Assembly (NCBI GenBank): GCA_021442155.1
Contig: CM038228.1
Coordinates: forward strand, 8,659,179 to 8,723,178
Reading direction: 5' to 3'
Source of the DNA: Cymbidium sinense
Taxonomy: Eukaryota; Streptophyta; Magnoliopsida; Asparagales; Orchidaceae
Length of the DNA: 64,000 bases
Below the pieces are notes generated by a model. It was not told the DNA's origin. It ran no database searches and saw only the letters and a list, made by a program, of their open reading frames with translations. Made by a program: the position numbers and the translations under genes. Below are positions 36,301 to 47,504 of the stretch, piece after piece; the stretch's first letter is position 1, and every line of letters starts with the position of its first letter.

Positions 36301-38045
36301 TAGGATGAGCATTGGTCATAAGATTACATCTTATGTACCATGTGAAGCCAGCATCCATCTTCCAACCATCCAAAAGAAAGAATCAAAGAAAAAGAAGAAA
36401 AGAAGAAGAAAGAAGGAAAGAAGAATAAAGAAAGAAAGCTTGAAGAACCCCATAACAATGAATTCCTTGCTTAATTGTCTTTAATTCATTTGTAATTCGG
36501 GTTGTATAAGGGTAGAGCTCAACTACCCAATTTATTTTGGGTTTTGGTACCACATACAATGGCCACTTATTATTTTATGATTAGCTTTATAAATTGATTG
36601 ATGATTTGTTTAGCTTGTGCATTAAGTAGCATGCTTTTTCTAGTTTCTTCCTTGCTTTATGTATGGCCTGGATGACGATTAGGCTCTTAGGAAAAAAATA
36701 AATCTCCTATCAAATTTAACAATTCAAAACTAAAAATAAAGAACTCATAACCTCACCTAAAGCTTAGGCTAAAAACTAAGATAAAAGAATTAGCAACCCA
36801 TTAGTTGGATGAGTACTTCTTTTATAACATCATGCACAAATGCATATTATTTTCACTCTTGATTGAGGGCTTCCACCTTTGCCAGAGAAACTTAGCTTGA
36901 CTTAGAGAGCCATGATGGAAACACACCTCCTCCTTTCTCACTGATTTAGGCTAATAATCTCATTTCTCATGCATTATGCATATGAATCATATTAGCCTGA
37001 GTCAAAATAATTGTCTAAAATGAAAATAAAATGAAATTTGAATTGCATTAGATTTAGGTCATTTGAAGCATACCCTTACATGATCTAGTCTCTTTAGGGA
37101 GTGAGTTTAAGGACTTAGTCTTTTTCTAAATAAATAATAGCTCAACTGTCTTGCATAGAGCATATGACTTGCCTACATGAATTTAAAACCGTAGGAGGAG
37201 TTAGTTGACGGCCACCCCCAGGCGGTTGTAAGTCCAAACAGTCAGGTGGTTTGTCCTCTCTTATGGAGGCAAACCAAATACCCATTTTTGCCTTAGATTT
37301 AGGTTGTGTTTTTGGCCCTCGCCAAAGCTCCCTAGATTTAGGTTCTTAAGTGGCTTTTCCCTTTGTGGGCCATAAGCATAAATTCTCACCTCTTAGGCAT
37401 TTCCATAATCTTGTATTATGGAATTGTAAGCCCTAGCATTCTAATGAAAATGCCACTCAAATGAACTAATTCAATTTCTAAAATATAAAGCCCAACCATA
37501 GGGTAGTTTGGGGTGCTTACTAGGCTTCCTAGTATCCTAAGCATCCCCTACTTGTTCTCATTTGGCTTCGATAAGAACTCCCTCTCTTGATCGATCCCAT
37601 TTGATTTTCCAAAAATAAACCAATCGATTGATAGTCCTACCTATTGAAATCTTTAGAGACAATGATCATTTACCTTAATCGAGAATTTTCCTAAGGAATC
37701 CCCATTCTTTAGGATGTAATTAACTACGGGGGCTTGCCCCTGTAGGGAACTTAACTAACCCGATTTAAAATAAACCCTGCTTTACTTTTCCATGTAAAGT
37801 AGGGGAAGAATCTCTGGTACACTTCGAAGACCCAACATCCTTAGGAGTCCTTATTGAGGTGATTTGGTCCATTAAAGGGAGTGACTCCTATCTCCCGAGA
37901 TAGTACACTATTCCTTGATGACGTACTCGGTCACCTGAATAAGTACACCTGCGGATCTGCATGGCATCCCAAAAGATGAATTTTTATATTCTTGCCTTTT
38001 CACCCCATAGATGGAAGGCGACCATATAAAATTTTTTCTAACCCA
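30394..38045 (+). mobile_element. 3' LTR of Tat element 1 (~7.65 kb)
   Basis: It runs from TGTTGACCTCA to CTAACCCA and is the least disturbed LTR in the window. Order: 170-bp hairpin repeats (30700-31260), TTGACC block (31540-32350), CpG-retaining block (33400-33600), AT-rich tracts, purine-rich tract (36370-36440), TATA-like block (36501), and a 1.5-kb end region. The start is supported by the solo LTR at 39082, which begins at the same point beside a likely target-site duplication. Short open stretches inside are chance ORFs. Confidence 0.8.
36501..36528 (+). promoter_or_regulatory. Conserved TATA-like block of the 3' LTR
   Basis: GTTGTATAAGGGTAGAGCTC followed by AACTACCC; GGGTAG can pair with CTACCC. 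Same position relative to the LTR end as in the 5' LTR. Confidence 0.5.
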
Positions 38046-38129
38046 CAATTTTTTTTTGCCTTTTTTGGGGTAACTATGTAAAATGGATTGTGTTGGTTAG
38101 TTGTAATATTTCAGCAATCAGATAAGTAG

Positions 38130-38269
38130 GTTAAACGGGCCGGGTTTGGGCTACTTGAGTCTGAGTTGAGTCAAGTTCATGTTGGGTTTTTCCACCCATA
38201 TAATATTCGGGTCGGGTTCATGTCATGAAAATTTTGGACAACCCATCCGTCAACCCAATTGACACCCTA
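38130..38269 (-). mobile_element. Fragment of a hAT-like non-autonomous element (TAGGGTGTCAA end)
   Basis: On the minus strand it begins TAGGGTGTCAATTGGGTTG and continues with repeated GGGTT/CGGGT/CGACCC phrases. This matches the common plant class of hAT-type small elements that start TAGGGGTGTCAA. The other end is not clear, so it is probably truncated. Confidence 0.5.
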
Positions 38270-38506
38270 GTTGGAGGAGTTATTAATCTTTATCATTTAT
38301 TATTATTATTTTATTTCTTTTGATCAGGTATGTATAAAAATATACATAATGATATATACATATTTGAGCTTCTTTCACTTTTGTTCTAACTAATATATAT
38401 ATACATATACTTTGATGATTATGTTTAAGAATTTTTTTTACAATAATTCAATTTAAGTATAATTAAAAATGGATTAAGTGTTTTTTTAGAATTCTATCTC
38501 CTTCTC

Positions 38507-38509
<3 letters not shown>

Positions 38510-38544
<35 letters not shown>
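38510..38544. repeat. (TG)n microsatellite
   Basis: About 17 uninterrupted TG units. Confidence 0.95.
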
Positions 38545-38545
<1 letters not shown>

Positions 38546-38712
38546 TCTCAGTAATGTGGATATCTACTTTAAATAGTTTCTATATTATGAGCACTTTGAT
38601 GAGATCTATTTTATGAGTAGGGCGTTTGAGTAACTTCGATAGTGGTGAATTGATTTTGATCCAACTTGCTTGATGTCGATTTGTAGGTTATTGTCATCAT
38701 CGTCATACTCAC

Positions 38713-39081
38713 TTGATTCAAGATGTGACTATTTGTAAATGTCAACACATCACTCAGTATATCGGGGGATTGAAGAAGTCAATTCAAGATAAGCTGGAGA
38801 TGATAACAGTATGGTCATTTTCCCAGGCCATGAATTATGCCTACTTAGCAGAAATGCAACTAAACAGGGTGAACAAATCCATATATACTAAAAGAGGGGC
38901 TATAAAAACTCCTGCCAACAACCCTTCTAAGGTAGTCAAGGTAATCGTGGCAAATCCACTGCCAACCCAAGCTCAACTTTAACTAGTGGGAATGTAGATC
39001 ATAAAATTGCAAACAAACTTTCCTTTCCTTGCCAAAATATATATATATCACAAATGTGACCTTAAATGCTTTAGGTGTTTC
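38713..39081 (+). pseudogene. gag: Chromovirus-like Ty3/gypsy Gag, left part up to the zinc knuckle
   Basis: The open frame contains QYIGGLKKSIQDKLEM and VWSFSQAMNYAYLAEMQ, typical of the C-terminal half of chromovirus-like Gag and unlike the Tat Gag of elements 1 and 2. After a stop at 38980 the same frame continues to LKCFRC (39061-39078), the first two cysteines of a CCHC knuckle. It is interrupted after 39081 by the solo LTR and resumes at 46794. Two stops lie in this part. Confidence 0.75.
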
Positions 39082-40615
39082 TATTGACCTCACTTTTGGA
39101 GTGAGAATTCAATCTTCTCATCATAGGTCTAGGAGATTTCTAGACACTAAGAGCTCGTTAATCATAAGGCACTTATAGTGGCTAAGTGAACACTTAACCT
39201 AAACCTAGAGACTTTAGGATGGGTTGCCATAGGATTAGGCTAAGCCTTAGGACCCAAGGTGACTTACCCATCTTATGGCTTAACCAAGCTCATGCCTACC
39301 TCCTTAGCCAAAATCCAACCTTAAATCAATGTACCCAGTACCAATTTAATCTCAATTCATATTCCAATATCTAAACTCAATTCAACTCAAAACCAATTCA
39401 TTTGACCCATTAGGTTCACTTGACCCAAAGTGGCCTAAAGGACCCATTTGAGCCAATCCAACCCAAATTGGAGTGAACTAACCTATCCAAACCCTTCTAT
39501 GATGACTTTTTATCATCTTTGATTGATCAATTGCAATCAATTGGGTCAAACTAAGTCAATTTTGTCATTTGACCAAAGTAACCCAATTAACCAACATGAG
39601 CCAAATGAACCAAATCTTACCCCAAGCCAAATCAATTGAAATCAATGATTCATACCAACCTAAAATCAATGGCATCAACTTGAGCCAAACCAAACCTAAT
39701 TGGTTCTCTTGACCTAAGTTGACCCAATTTGACTTAAAGGGCCAAATTGAGTCAAATCAAAACCTAATCCAAATTGATTGCAACAAATGGCTCAAATTTA
39801 TTTCAAATTGATTATTGAACATGATCAAAGCCTTGATTGAACCCAATTGACCTATGTAGCCCAAATTTAACTAAAGGGTCAAATTGGTCTAAAGCATTCC
39901 TAAATCCAAATTGATTGAAATAAAAGCCTACAATCATCTTCAATTGATCAATCAAATATGAACCAATGGCTAACCCAAGCCAATTTGGCCAATTTAGCCA
40001 AATTGGTCAACTTGGCCTATTTGACCTATATGAACTCAAATGGATCAAATCCAAATCCAAGCCAAATTAAACCAAATAATTGACCAAAAGCATTCCAAAT
40101 AATTCATAAAATATGATTGAAACATAATCTAAGCATAAAATAATAAATTGAATCACATAAATCAACTTAACCAATTTTGGTCAAAGTTAGTCAAACCTTA
40201 GTCAAACTTGTGTCAAATTCAAATTAATCCAAAATAAATAAAAGTAATCAATCAAAATTATCATAAATGATTAATCAAACATAATTGAAGTCTAATCCAA
40301 ACCCAACATGACCATTTAGGCCATGTGAACCCAATTAGATCCACTTTGGTCAAAGCGGTCAAAATGGGCTTAAATCATTTTAGGATCAAATTAAACTAAA
40401 TTAATTAAACTCATATGAATAAAATGATCAATTGGTTATAATTGAACCTTACACCCAAAGCCAATAAGTCAATTTGGGTTACTTAAACCCAATCCAACTT
40501 ATTTGGGTCAACATGAGTTGACCTAATTCAAAATCTAAGTCCAAATTAGATTTTGGCAACCTAAACCTTAATGTAAGAGTTGAACTTCAACTTTTGTGGT
40601 TGGGTGAAACCAAGT

Positions 40616-40620
<5 letters not shown>

Positions 40621-40671
<51 letters not shown>
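40621..40671. repeat. (GA)n microsatellite
   Basis: About 25 uninterrupted GA units inside the solo LTR; other LTR copies lack it here. Confidence 0.95.
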
Positions 40672-40673
<2 letters not shown>

Positions 40674-41199
40674 TCAAAAATTGCCAAAAGACCATAAAAT
40701 CCTATCATGCATCTCCCCTTTCCTCACTTAGCTAGCTCTGAGGTGGTCTACAAATAAATACCAATTTTGACAAAAAATCCAACCACCCCACCTCTAATCA
40801 CCATTAATGGTGATTTTGGCCACCATTAAGAGGAGAAGAAAGGATGCTTCAAAACTCAAGTTTTAGCATTGGTCATCCTCTAGAAGCTCCACTAAAGAAT
40901 CAACCTATTCTCCACTCCTTTTCGACATGAAACCACCCAAACCAAGTGATTTGGTGAAGAGCGACAATTGTCATGGCTACAACGTTCCAAGGGGAGGAAA
41001 GAGTCTATATTCACTCCAAAGCTTTGTCTCACATCCGGAGCATTTTGAATTGATTCACCACTGACAACTGAGTGAGGTAATTTGTCAATCTTTTGTCATA
41101 GGTCCCTTTATTTGTGATAATGCTCGTACAATTTTAGGAATATCCATTAGATTTCCCTTGCACTTTATGTGTTAGTTGATCCTAATGCAAGAGCGAGCA

Positions 41200-41450
41200 T
41201 TTTTCAGCGGGATTCACTGAAAAATTGAGCCCGAACGGATCTACGACGTCGATTTTCCCATTCGTCAGTTCTGGTTCATCGTCCACAGGGAAGGCGAGTC
41301 GGCATCCGTCCGATCCCCCATCAAAGATAGGACGATACAATCGAATTATGATTTTCACGCTCAATTTCCATGTGGAGCTATGTTGCCTAATGGGCCGTCG
41401 ACATGCGTAACGTGTGATCCAGTCAGCGCCATGTGGCCCTGACTGGTTTA
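41200..41450. other. CpG-retaining block of the solo LTR
   Basis: This short block is far richer in CG dinucleotides than its AT-rich surroundings. Equivalent blocks occur at the same LTR position at 5040-5240, 9830-9950 and 33400-33600, each followed by 'ttaattctaatt'-type sequence. It may be a regulatory core; no known element is recognised. Confidence 0.5.
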
Positions 41451-43960
41451 TGTAGAAAAATAGGGAGCTTTCGGTTTTAAAAAATACTTAAAATTGCCTA
41501 AAACTTCAAAAATTCATAAAAAAATAGTCATAAAAAAATACAAATAAGGGCTCGTTGGATTTGTCTTTTCGAGAGGAATCTAATAAACTAAAAAGCCTTA
41601 ATTTCTATTGTGTATTTTGAACTTAATTTATGTTTTAGTGAAAATCAATTTTCATTAATTAACCTAAAAATATTATTCAGATTGATCTGAAACTTTTATG
41701 GATTGAAATTGAGGTTAAAATACATATATCATAAACATTTCAGGTCAAAAGAATCTCTAGATTGGGAGATATTAAAATTTGAAGCTTAAATAGTCTATTT
41801 TAGAACAAATTAATAAATTTTATAAAATTGGAAAATTATTGAAATGGCTTTAAAACACTTTAATTAATATCAGAGAGCTAAAAAAATGGAACTCTTTGGA
41901 TCTCAAAAATAATTAATATTCTATTTGATTTAGTTTAATTAATATTTAAGTAATAATTAAAACCAACATTGATTTTATCAAAGCTAAAACTCAATCAATA
42001 TCAAACCGAACTCATAGGTAGATTAATATTCAAACTCCCATTAACTAAACTCTAGGTTGAATCAAACAAACTTGAACTTTAATTTTAAAGTCAAATCAAA
42101 TGAGTATCACATAATCCTCAAATCAAAATTAAACTAAATTAAGCATAAACCTAAAATTAATTGAAAACTAACTTAAGTATTAATTAAACTCTAAACTAAA
42201 CTTAATTAAACCATCAATCATTAATTGAATCATAATTAAAGCTTAATCATGCTAGATCAAAACAAATTAGGTTTCAACTAAGGTTAACTAATTGATTTAA
42301 ATAATTTAAAAACATAAAAAAATCAATCAGTAGTAAATTTAATTAAGATTTGATTTTCCTTTTTATTTAGCCTAAACTAAATTAATTATGATTGATCTTT
42401 AATTAGGTTGGTCATCTAAGCTAAACATTTCATAAAATCAATTACAATAGATTAAATTTATAGTTAAAACCTTAAAAATCAACTATTGAATAAGCTGAAA
42501 ATTAATCAATCACTAAATTAATCTTAAATGAGTCAACCTTTTAATCAAATCAATTATGATTAACTCAACTAATCATCAATTAGATTTTGTTTATGTTAAT
42601 CAATTAGGCAAGATAGACATCTAATTAAGCCAATAAATAACTATGTAATTAGGCTTAATTTAATTAATCATTCAATAAATTAAGCTCTTAATTAAGTTCT
42701 TAATCAAATTAATTGCTTAACAAGATAAAGACTTAATTAATCGCCAATCTTATGTTAATTAATCATCCAATCAAATTAAACTTAATTAATCCTTGAACTA
42801 AGACAGACCTTTAATCAAACTGATAGTGAAATGTCGCATTAAGTTAATTAATTATCAAAACTATATTAAATTAAAGAAATCAAAAAAGACTTAAAGAAAA
42901 TTAAACTCAATTTGGATAAAGTAATTCAAACAAGTACACTAAGACAACCAATAATCAAACCCCAATTATTTAGATTAATTAATCAATATAATCATGGACA
43001 TCAAATTAATCACTCATCATACTTTAATTAAATTCAGATAAATATGGATTAATCAAATCGACCCTACAACATAATCAACTAATCTTCAAATAAACTTTAA
43101 AATTTAATTGAGAACATTCAATAATCATTTATCAAATCTTAACTAAGCCTTAACTAGGTTTATCATTAAATCATTTAGTTTGGAACGAAACTAATCAAAG
43201 TCCTAATTACATAAGTTAACGCTTCCATGTATAAATAATCAACTTAGTTAAATATACAAATCAAACTAATATAATTAAACCTATATCAAGCATTGAATCT
43301 TAACCATATAAAACCACTTAATAACTTAAACTCAATTGAATATTGATTAAACATTAAACTTTAAATCAAATTGACCATAAATCAAACTAAATCAAATGAA
43401 ACTAAAGTAAACCTTAATCAATTCAATATATAATCAAGTTAGGTTCAATACAATCTATTTGAATTAGATGAATTAATTAGTCATTAAACATACAAGTATA
43501 ATAATCAAATTAAACATGAACTATTATTCAAAGACATTGACCAAATTCTAATAAATGAATCAAATTAAATGAAACTCTAAATGCAAACAACCAAATTTAA
43601 TTGAATTCAAAATAAACATTTAATTCACTTAACCAAAGCAAATCCATAAACTAATAAAACTTACCAAATCAAATCAATTAAGTCACCTTAAAAGATTTAA
43701 TTAAATAATCCTCAAACTAAAACTAATATATAAATCAAATCACCAAATCTAGTAAACCAAATGGTCAAACTCTTAATTAGAATCAAAATAAGAAATTGCT
43801 TTGAACCTTGATCAAATAAGAAGTTAATTAAAATAAAATATTTTAACTAAATCAAATCAATCTAAATGAAAAGATGAAATCAATAAATTTAAATAACATT
43901 AAAATAATTTAATCAATATCATATAAATTAAAATCTTAAATCAAACCCAAGAGAAAAGAA

Positions 43961-44375
43961 TTAGATATTAATTCAAGGGATATTGAATTATCAAAATTTA
44001 ATTAAATCAAAACATCTAATCCAAATTAATCAATCAAAATACATGTAGTTAAACAAACTTAAACTTTATTAGATATTAATTCAAAGGATATTGAATTATC
44101 AAAATTTAATTAAATCAAAACATCTAATTCAAAATTAATCAATCAAACTTAAACTTTATTGGATATTAATTCAAAGAATATTGAATTATCCAAATTTAAT
44201 TAAATCAAAACATCTAATCCAAAATTAATCAATCAAAATACATGAAGTTAAACAAACTTAAACTTTATTAGATATTAATTCAAAGGATATTGAATTATCA
44301 AAATTTAATTAAATCAAATCATCTAATTAAAAATTAATCAATCAAAATACATGAAGTTAAACAAACTGAAATTTT
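43961..44375. repeat. Four tandem copies of a ~108-bp AT-rich unit
   Basis: 'TTAGATATTAATTCAAAGG' or a close variant starts at 43961, 44069, 44159 and 44268 (spacings 108, 90, 109). The third copy has a ~19-bp deletion around the 'acatgaagtta' phrase. Copies are nearly identical, so this is a recent local expansion compared with the rest of the LTR. Confidence 0.85.
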
Positions 44376-45320
44376 AAAATCTAAATCAAATCAAACAAAC
44401 ATTAATCAAATCAAATTAGTTTAGTTGAATCATTTACATAAATTCAAATGAACTAATTATGATACTAAGGTTCTTAGTTTGACCCTTAGAATAAACTTTT
44501 ATCTCAAGATGAAAGTTTCATTATATTAGGATTAGAATATTGAATGAAATGGATTCTGCCCTAAGTAGAATTTATCTTATTCTTCATTCTTTAAAATTTA
44601 AATTCAAATTAAACATAAAAATGAACTTAAAATTGAAACAAAAAAATCTATTAAATTATTTAAATCGAAACTACCCAATGGTAAAATTGAACATAGTATG
44701 AATTCAAATCAAACTTAAAATGAAACAAAGCCTAGAACAAACTTGCCATACAAGCCTTCTAAGCAAACACATTAAGTCACTACTTCTAGCTTTAGGTTAG
44801 GACGATGTGTGTAATGTTGTTTTGTTTTATCTTGTGATGTAATATTTTAGACTGGATGTTAGGAATGTAAATCGTAGACTGGATGTTAGGCTGTTGATAG
44901 TTTAACATTATTTTATTAATATTATGCTTATAAAATAAATATAAATGTTTTGCTTGCAAGTTGCTTATCCCCCTAAGCATAATCCAAGTTAGGACATATG
45001 GGCTTGATTACCCATGTACAGGGTGCTAAGTCAAAATTATGAAATACTGCTTGGGTTGTATGTATGTTTAGCTAACCTTTGTTTTGCATGTATAGTTATA
45101 TTTACTTTCATATAAGATGTAATTTTAAAATAGAAAATAGGATAAGTGCTATGGGAGATTAGGATGAGCAATGGATAGAAGGTTTTGTCCTGGAGTGCCC
45201 TGTGATGCCTTTGGAGTAAATCAAATCAAAAGAAAGAGAAGGACATGAAGAAATGAAGAAAAGAAGACCCCCATAGCATGTATTCAATTTCAATTGTAAC
45301 TATTCTTTTATATTTCGGGC

Positions 45321-45347
45321 TGTATAAGGGTAGAGCTCGGCTACCCA
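45321..45347 (+). promoter_or_regulatory. Conserved TATA-like block of the solo LTR
   Basis: TGTATAAGGGTAGAGCTCGG is followed by CTACCC. This copy keeps the fullest GGGTAG/CTACCC pairing of the four. Confidence 0.5.
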
Positions 45348-46788
45348 TCTTTTCTCTTTTTCTAGGATGGTACCAGTCGGCCTTTTATTGTTTTGTGGTA
45401 GTCTATAAAATTGTTTGATGTTGTGTTTACATTACACTAGAATTGCATACTTTTCTCTAGTTTCTTCATGTTTGAATGTGAATTTGGATCCGATAGGCTC
45501 TTAGGATAAAATTAATTTTTCTACCTAATTAATAATTCATAATTAAAATTTAAAATAACTCATAACCTCATCAATAATCCTATGACATAAATAAGATAAT
45601 TAAAAGATTTAGTAACCCTTTAGCTGTATGTTGTATGCCTCATCATGCATGTCATATTCCTTCTTTCTTGAATATGGGGGATCTTCATCCTTGCGATGGG
45701 GAATGCTTGACCTGTGAAGGCATCCCTTGTGGTGGAGATACCCTCTTCTCGTTGATTTAGCCCATAACACTATTTCATCATGCATTTAGGCATAAAAATC
45801 TCAAGCCTTTTTCCAAATGAATATGTCAAAATGAAATGAAATTTATAAAATTTTGCACTTTAGAGTAAGTCATATGCTCATACCACTCATGCTCTAGTCT
45901 CTTAGGGAGTGGGTTTAAGACTTTAGTTTCTTCCAATTAAATAACAGCTCAACCATCTTGCAATTTTATAAGATCGACTACATGATTTTGAATCGGGAGG
46001 TTAGTGTAGCCATTCACTAGGTTGTCAGAGAAGTCATCTGGGTTTATTCTCTCTTATGGAGATAAACCCTTATGTCTCATTTTCGCTTAGATTTTGGTCG
46101 TGCTCTAACTTGTGTTAAAGCTACCTAGATTTAGGATCCGAGGTTCCTAGTTTCCTTCGAGCTACAAGTTTAAATCTTCACCTCTTAGGCATTTTCATAA
46201 TCTTGTGTTGATGGACTATAGGCCCTAGCATTCTAATAGAATTTCAACTAAAAAAAAAAATAAATCTTCTCACTTTCAAACATGTAAAGCCTTACCATAG
46301 GTAGATTGAAGTGCTCACTAGGCTTCCTAATATCATGAGCACCCCCTACTTATTCTCCTTTGGATTCTAAAATAAGTCTTTCCAATTGAACAATCTCACT
46401 TAATTGTCAAAAAAAGCCAATCCTTTGATAGTCTTAACTTTGAAATCTTTGAAGATAACAATTGCTTACTTTAATCGAGAGTGTTCTTAAGGAATTCATA
46501 TTCATTAGGATGTAATTAACTATAGAGGCTTGCCTCCATAGGGAACTTAAGAACCCAGCTTAAAATAAACTCTACTTTACTTTTCCATGTAAAGTAAGGG
46601 GAAAGATCTCTGGTATATTTGAATACCCATCATGCCTTAGGAGTCCTTATTAGATGATAGGTCTATTATAGAATGATGTTTCTATCTTTCGAGATAGTAC
46701 ATCATACCTTAACATTGTACCCGATCACTTCAATAAGTACCCCCTAAGATCTGCATGGTGTCCCCACATCCAAAATTAAAACACCACA

Positions 46789-46808
46789 TCTTCCAATCAG
46801 GCCATAGG
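46789..46808 (+). pseudogene. gag: Chromovirus-like Gag, 20-bp middle scrap of the zinc knuckle
   Basis: Positions 46794-46808 encode five residues including the knuckle histidine, in frame with 39081 on the left and 47286 on the right. It is stranded between the solo LTR and the hAT-like element. Confidence 0.65.
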
Positions 46809-46960
46809 TAAGACTATAAAAAAAGCTTGTTATTTATGAACAACTTATGTTCGGCTTGTTCATTAAGCAAGCAAGTCGAACACAAATAAATATTTTAAGC
46901 TCAATTTATGAATGAGCTGAACATGTATAATCCTTCATTTGATCGTGTTCAACACGTCTT

Positions 46961-46961
<1 letters not shown>

Positions 46962-46998
<37 letters not shown>
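46962..46998. repeat. (TA)n microsatellite
   Basis: About 18 TA units within the hAT-like element, followed by a short CATA-rich run (about 47005-47035). Confidence 0.95.
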
Positions 46999-47002
<4 letters not shown>

Positions 47003-47057
47003 TATATACATACATACATATGTACATACATACAAAATAATTTCATAGTAGTAAGCA

Positions 47058-47111
47058 TGGCTTAGTGGTTGGAGTTTTTGCCATGTAAAAAATTGGCTCA
47101 GGTTCAAATCC
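47058..47111 (+). other. tRNA-like Pol III promoter boxes (possible SINE fragment)
   Basis: TGGCTTAGTGG (47058-47068) fits the A box and GGTTCAAATCC (47101-47111) fits the B box exactly, with starts 43 bases apart and a T-run about 10 bases after. This matches the head of a tRNA-derived SINE. The region does not fold as a proper tRNA (weak T stem), so it is not a tRNA gene. Confidence 0.5.
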
Positions 47112-47277
47112 TTCTCCATATTTTTGGATTATTACTTTTTCGAGCCATTTCAAGCAATGCAAGCTGAACACAAACACTAAAATTAAAGCCATTTCGAACA
47201 CAAATAGAGCAATTTCTGAATGAACCAAACAGAAATAAAGGTTCAGCTCGCTCAAGCTCAGCACATTTATACCCCTA

Positions 47278-47504
47278 ACCATAGGTCCAATGAATGTCCT
47301 AATAGACATCAGCTACAACTTGATGGAGAAATTAAATGAGATGCTGAAGGCATGGATTTGCCAAGCATTGGAGAAGTAGAAGCTGAAGTGGAATATTTCG
47401 CTACTAATGAAGGAGAATCAATAAACTGTGTTATAAAATAACTCCTATTTGCTCTTAGGTGGCCCAATAATTCACAAAGGCATGCAATATTTAAGACTCG
47501 TTGT
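47278..47504 (+). pseudogene. Chromovirus-like Gag-Pol junction, right part
   Basis: The frame resumes at 47286 with the last knuckle cysteine (SNECPNR), passes an acidic linker (EVEAEVEYFATNEGES) and ends QRHAIFKTRC (47473-47504), the segment that precedes protease in chromovirus-like elements. Two stops lie inside. It is cut immediately before protease by the LTR of element 2. Confidence 0.75.

Larger units (their letters stand above)
38046..38712. other. Non-coding stretch between element 1 and the chromovirus remnant
   Basis: AT-rich sequence with a hAT-like fragment and a TG microsatellite, listed separately. The remainder shows no reading frame or repeat I can assign. Confidence 0.5.
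39082..46788 (+). mobile_element. Solo LTR of the Tat family (7.7 kb) inserted in the chromovirus Gag
   Basis: It starts TATTGACCTCAC and ends ACACCACA. Flanks GTTTC (39077-39081) and TCTTC (46789-46793) are a plausible decayed 5-bp target duplication (3 of 5 match), and the Gag reading frame is continuous across it. The internal order matches the other LTRs: TTGACC block (39400-40500), CpG-rich block (41200-41450), long AT-rich tract (41500-44700), TATA-like block (45321), and a 1.4-kb end. No internal element domains are present, so it arose by LTR-LTR recombination. Confidence 0.75.
46809..47277. mobile_element. hAT-like non-autonomous element, 469 bp, with 8-bp target duplication
   Basis: Flanks GCCATAGG (46801-46808) and ACCATAGG (47278-47285) form an 8-bp duplication with one difference, the size made by hAT transposases. 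Ends are TAAGACTATAAA on the left and the complement of TAGGGGTATAAA on the right (9 of 12 identical). Interior phrases such as 'gttcagctcgctcaagctc' are typical of plant TAGGGGTG-ended elements. No transposase is encoded. It contains a TA microsatellite and a tRNA-like stretch. Confidence 0.75.

Noticed and set aside
36266..36484. 72-residue lysine-rich ORF in the 3' LTR
   Set aside because: The basic tail is just the AAAG/GAAA-rich tract of the LTR; other LTR copies do not keep the frame.
47058..47111. Functional tRNA gene
   Set aside because: A and B boxes are present, but the T stem pairs poorly and no acceptor stem is visible.
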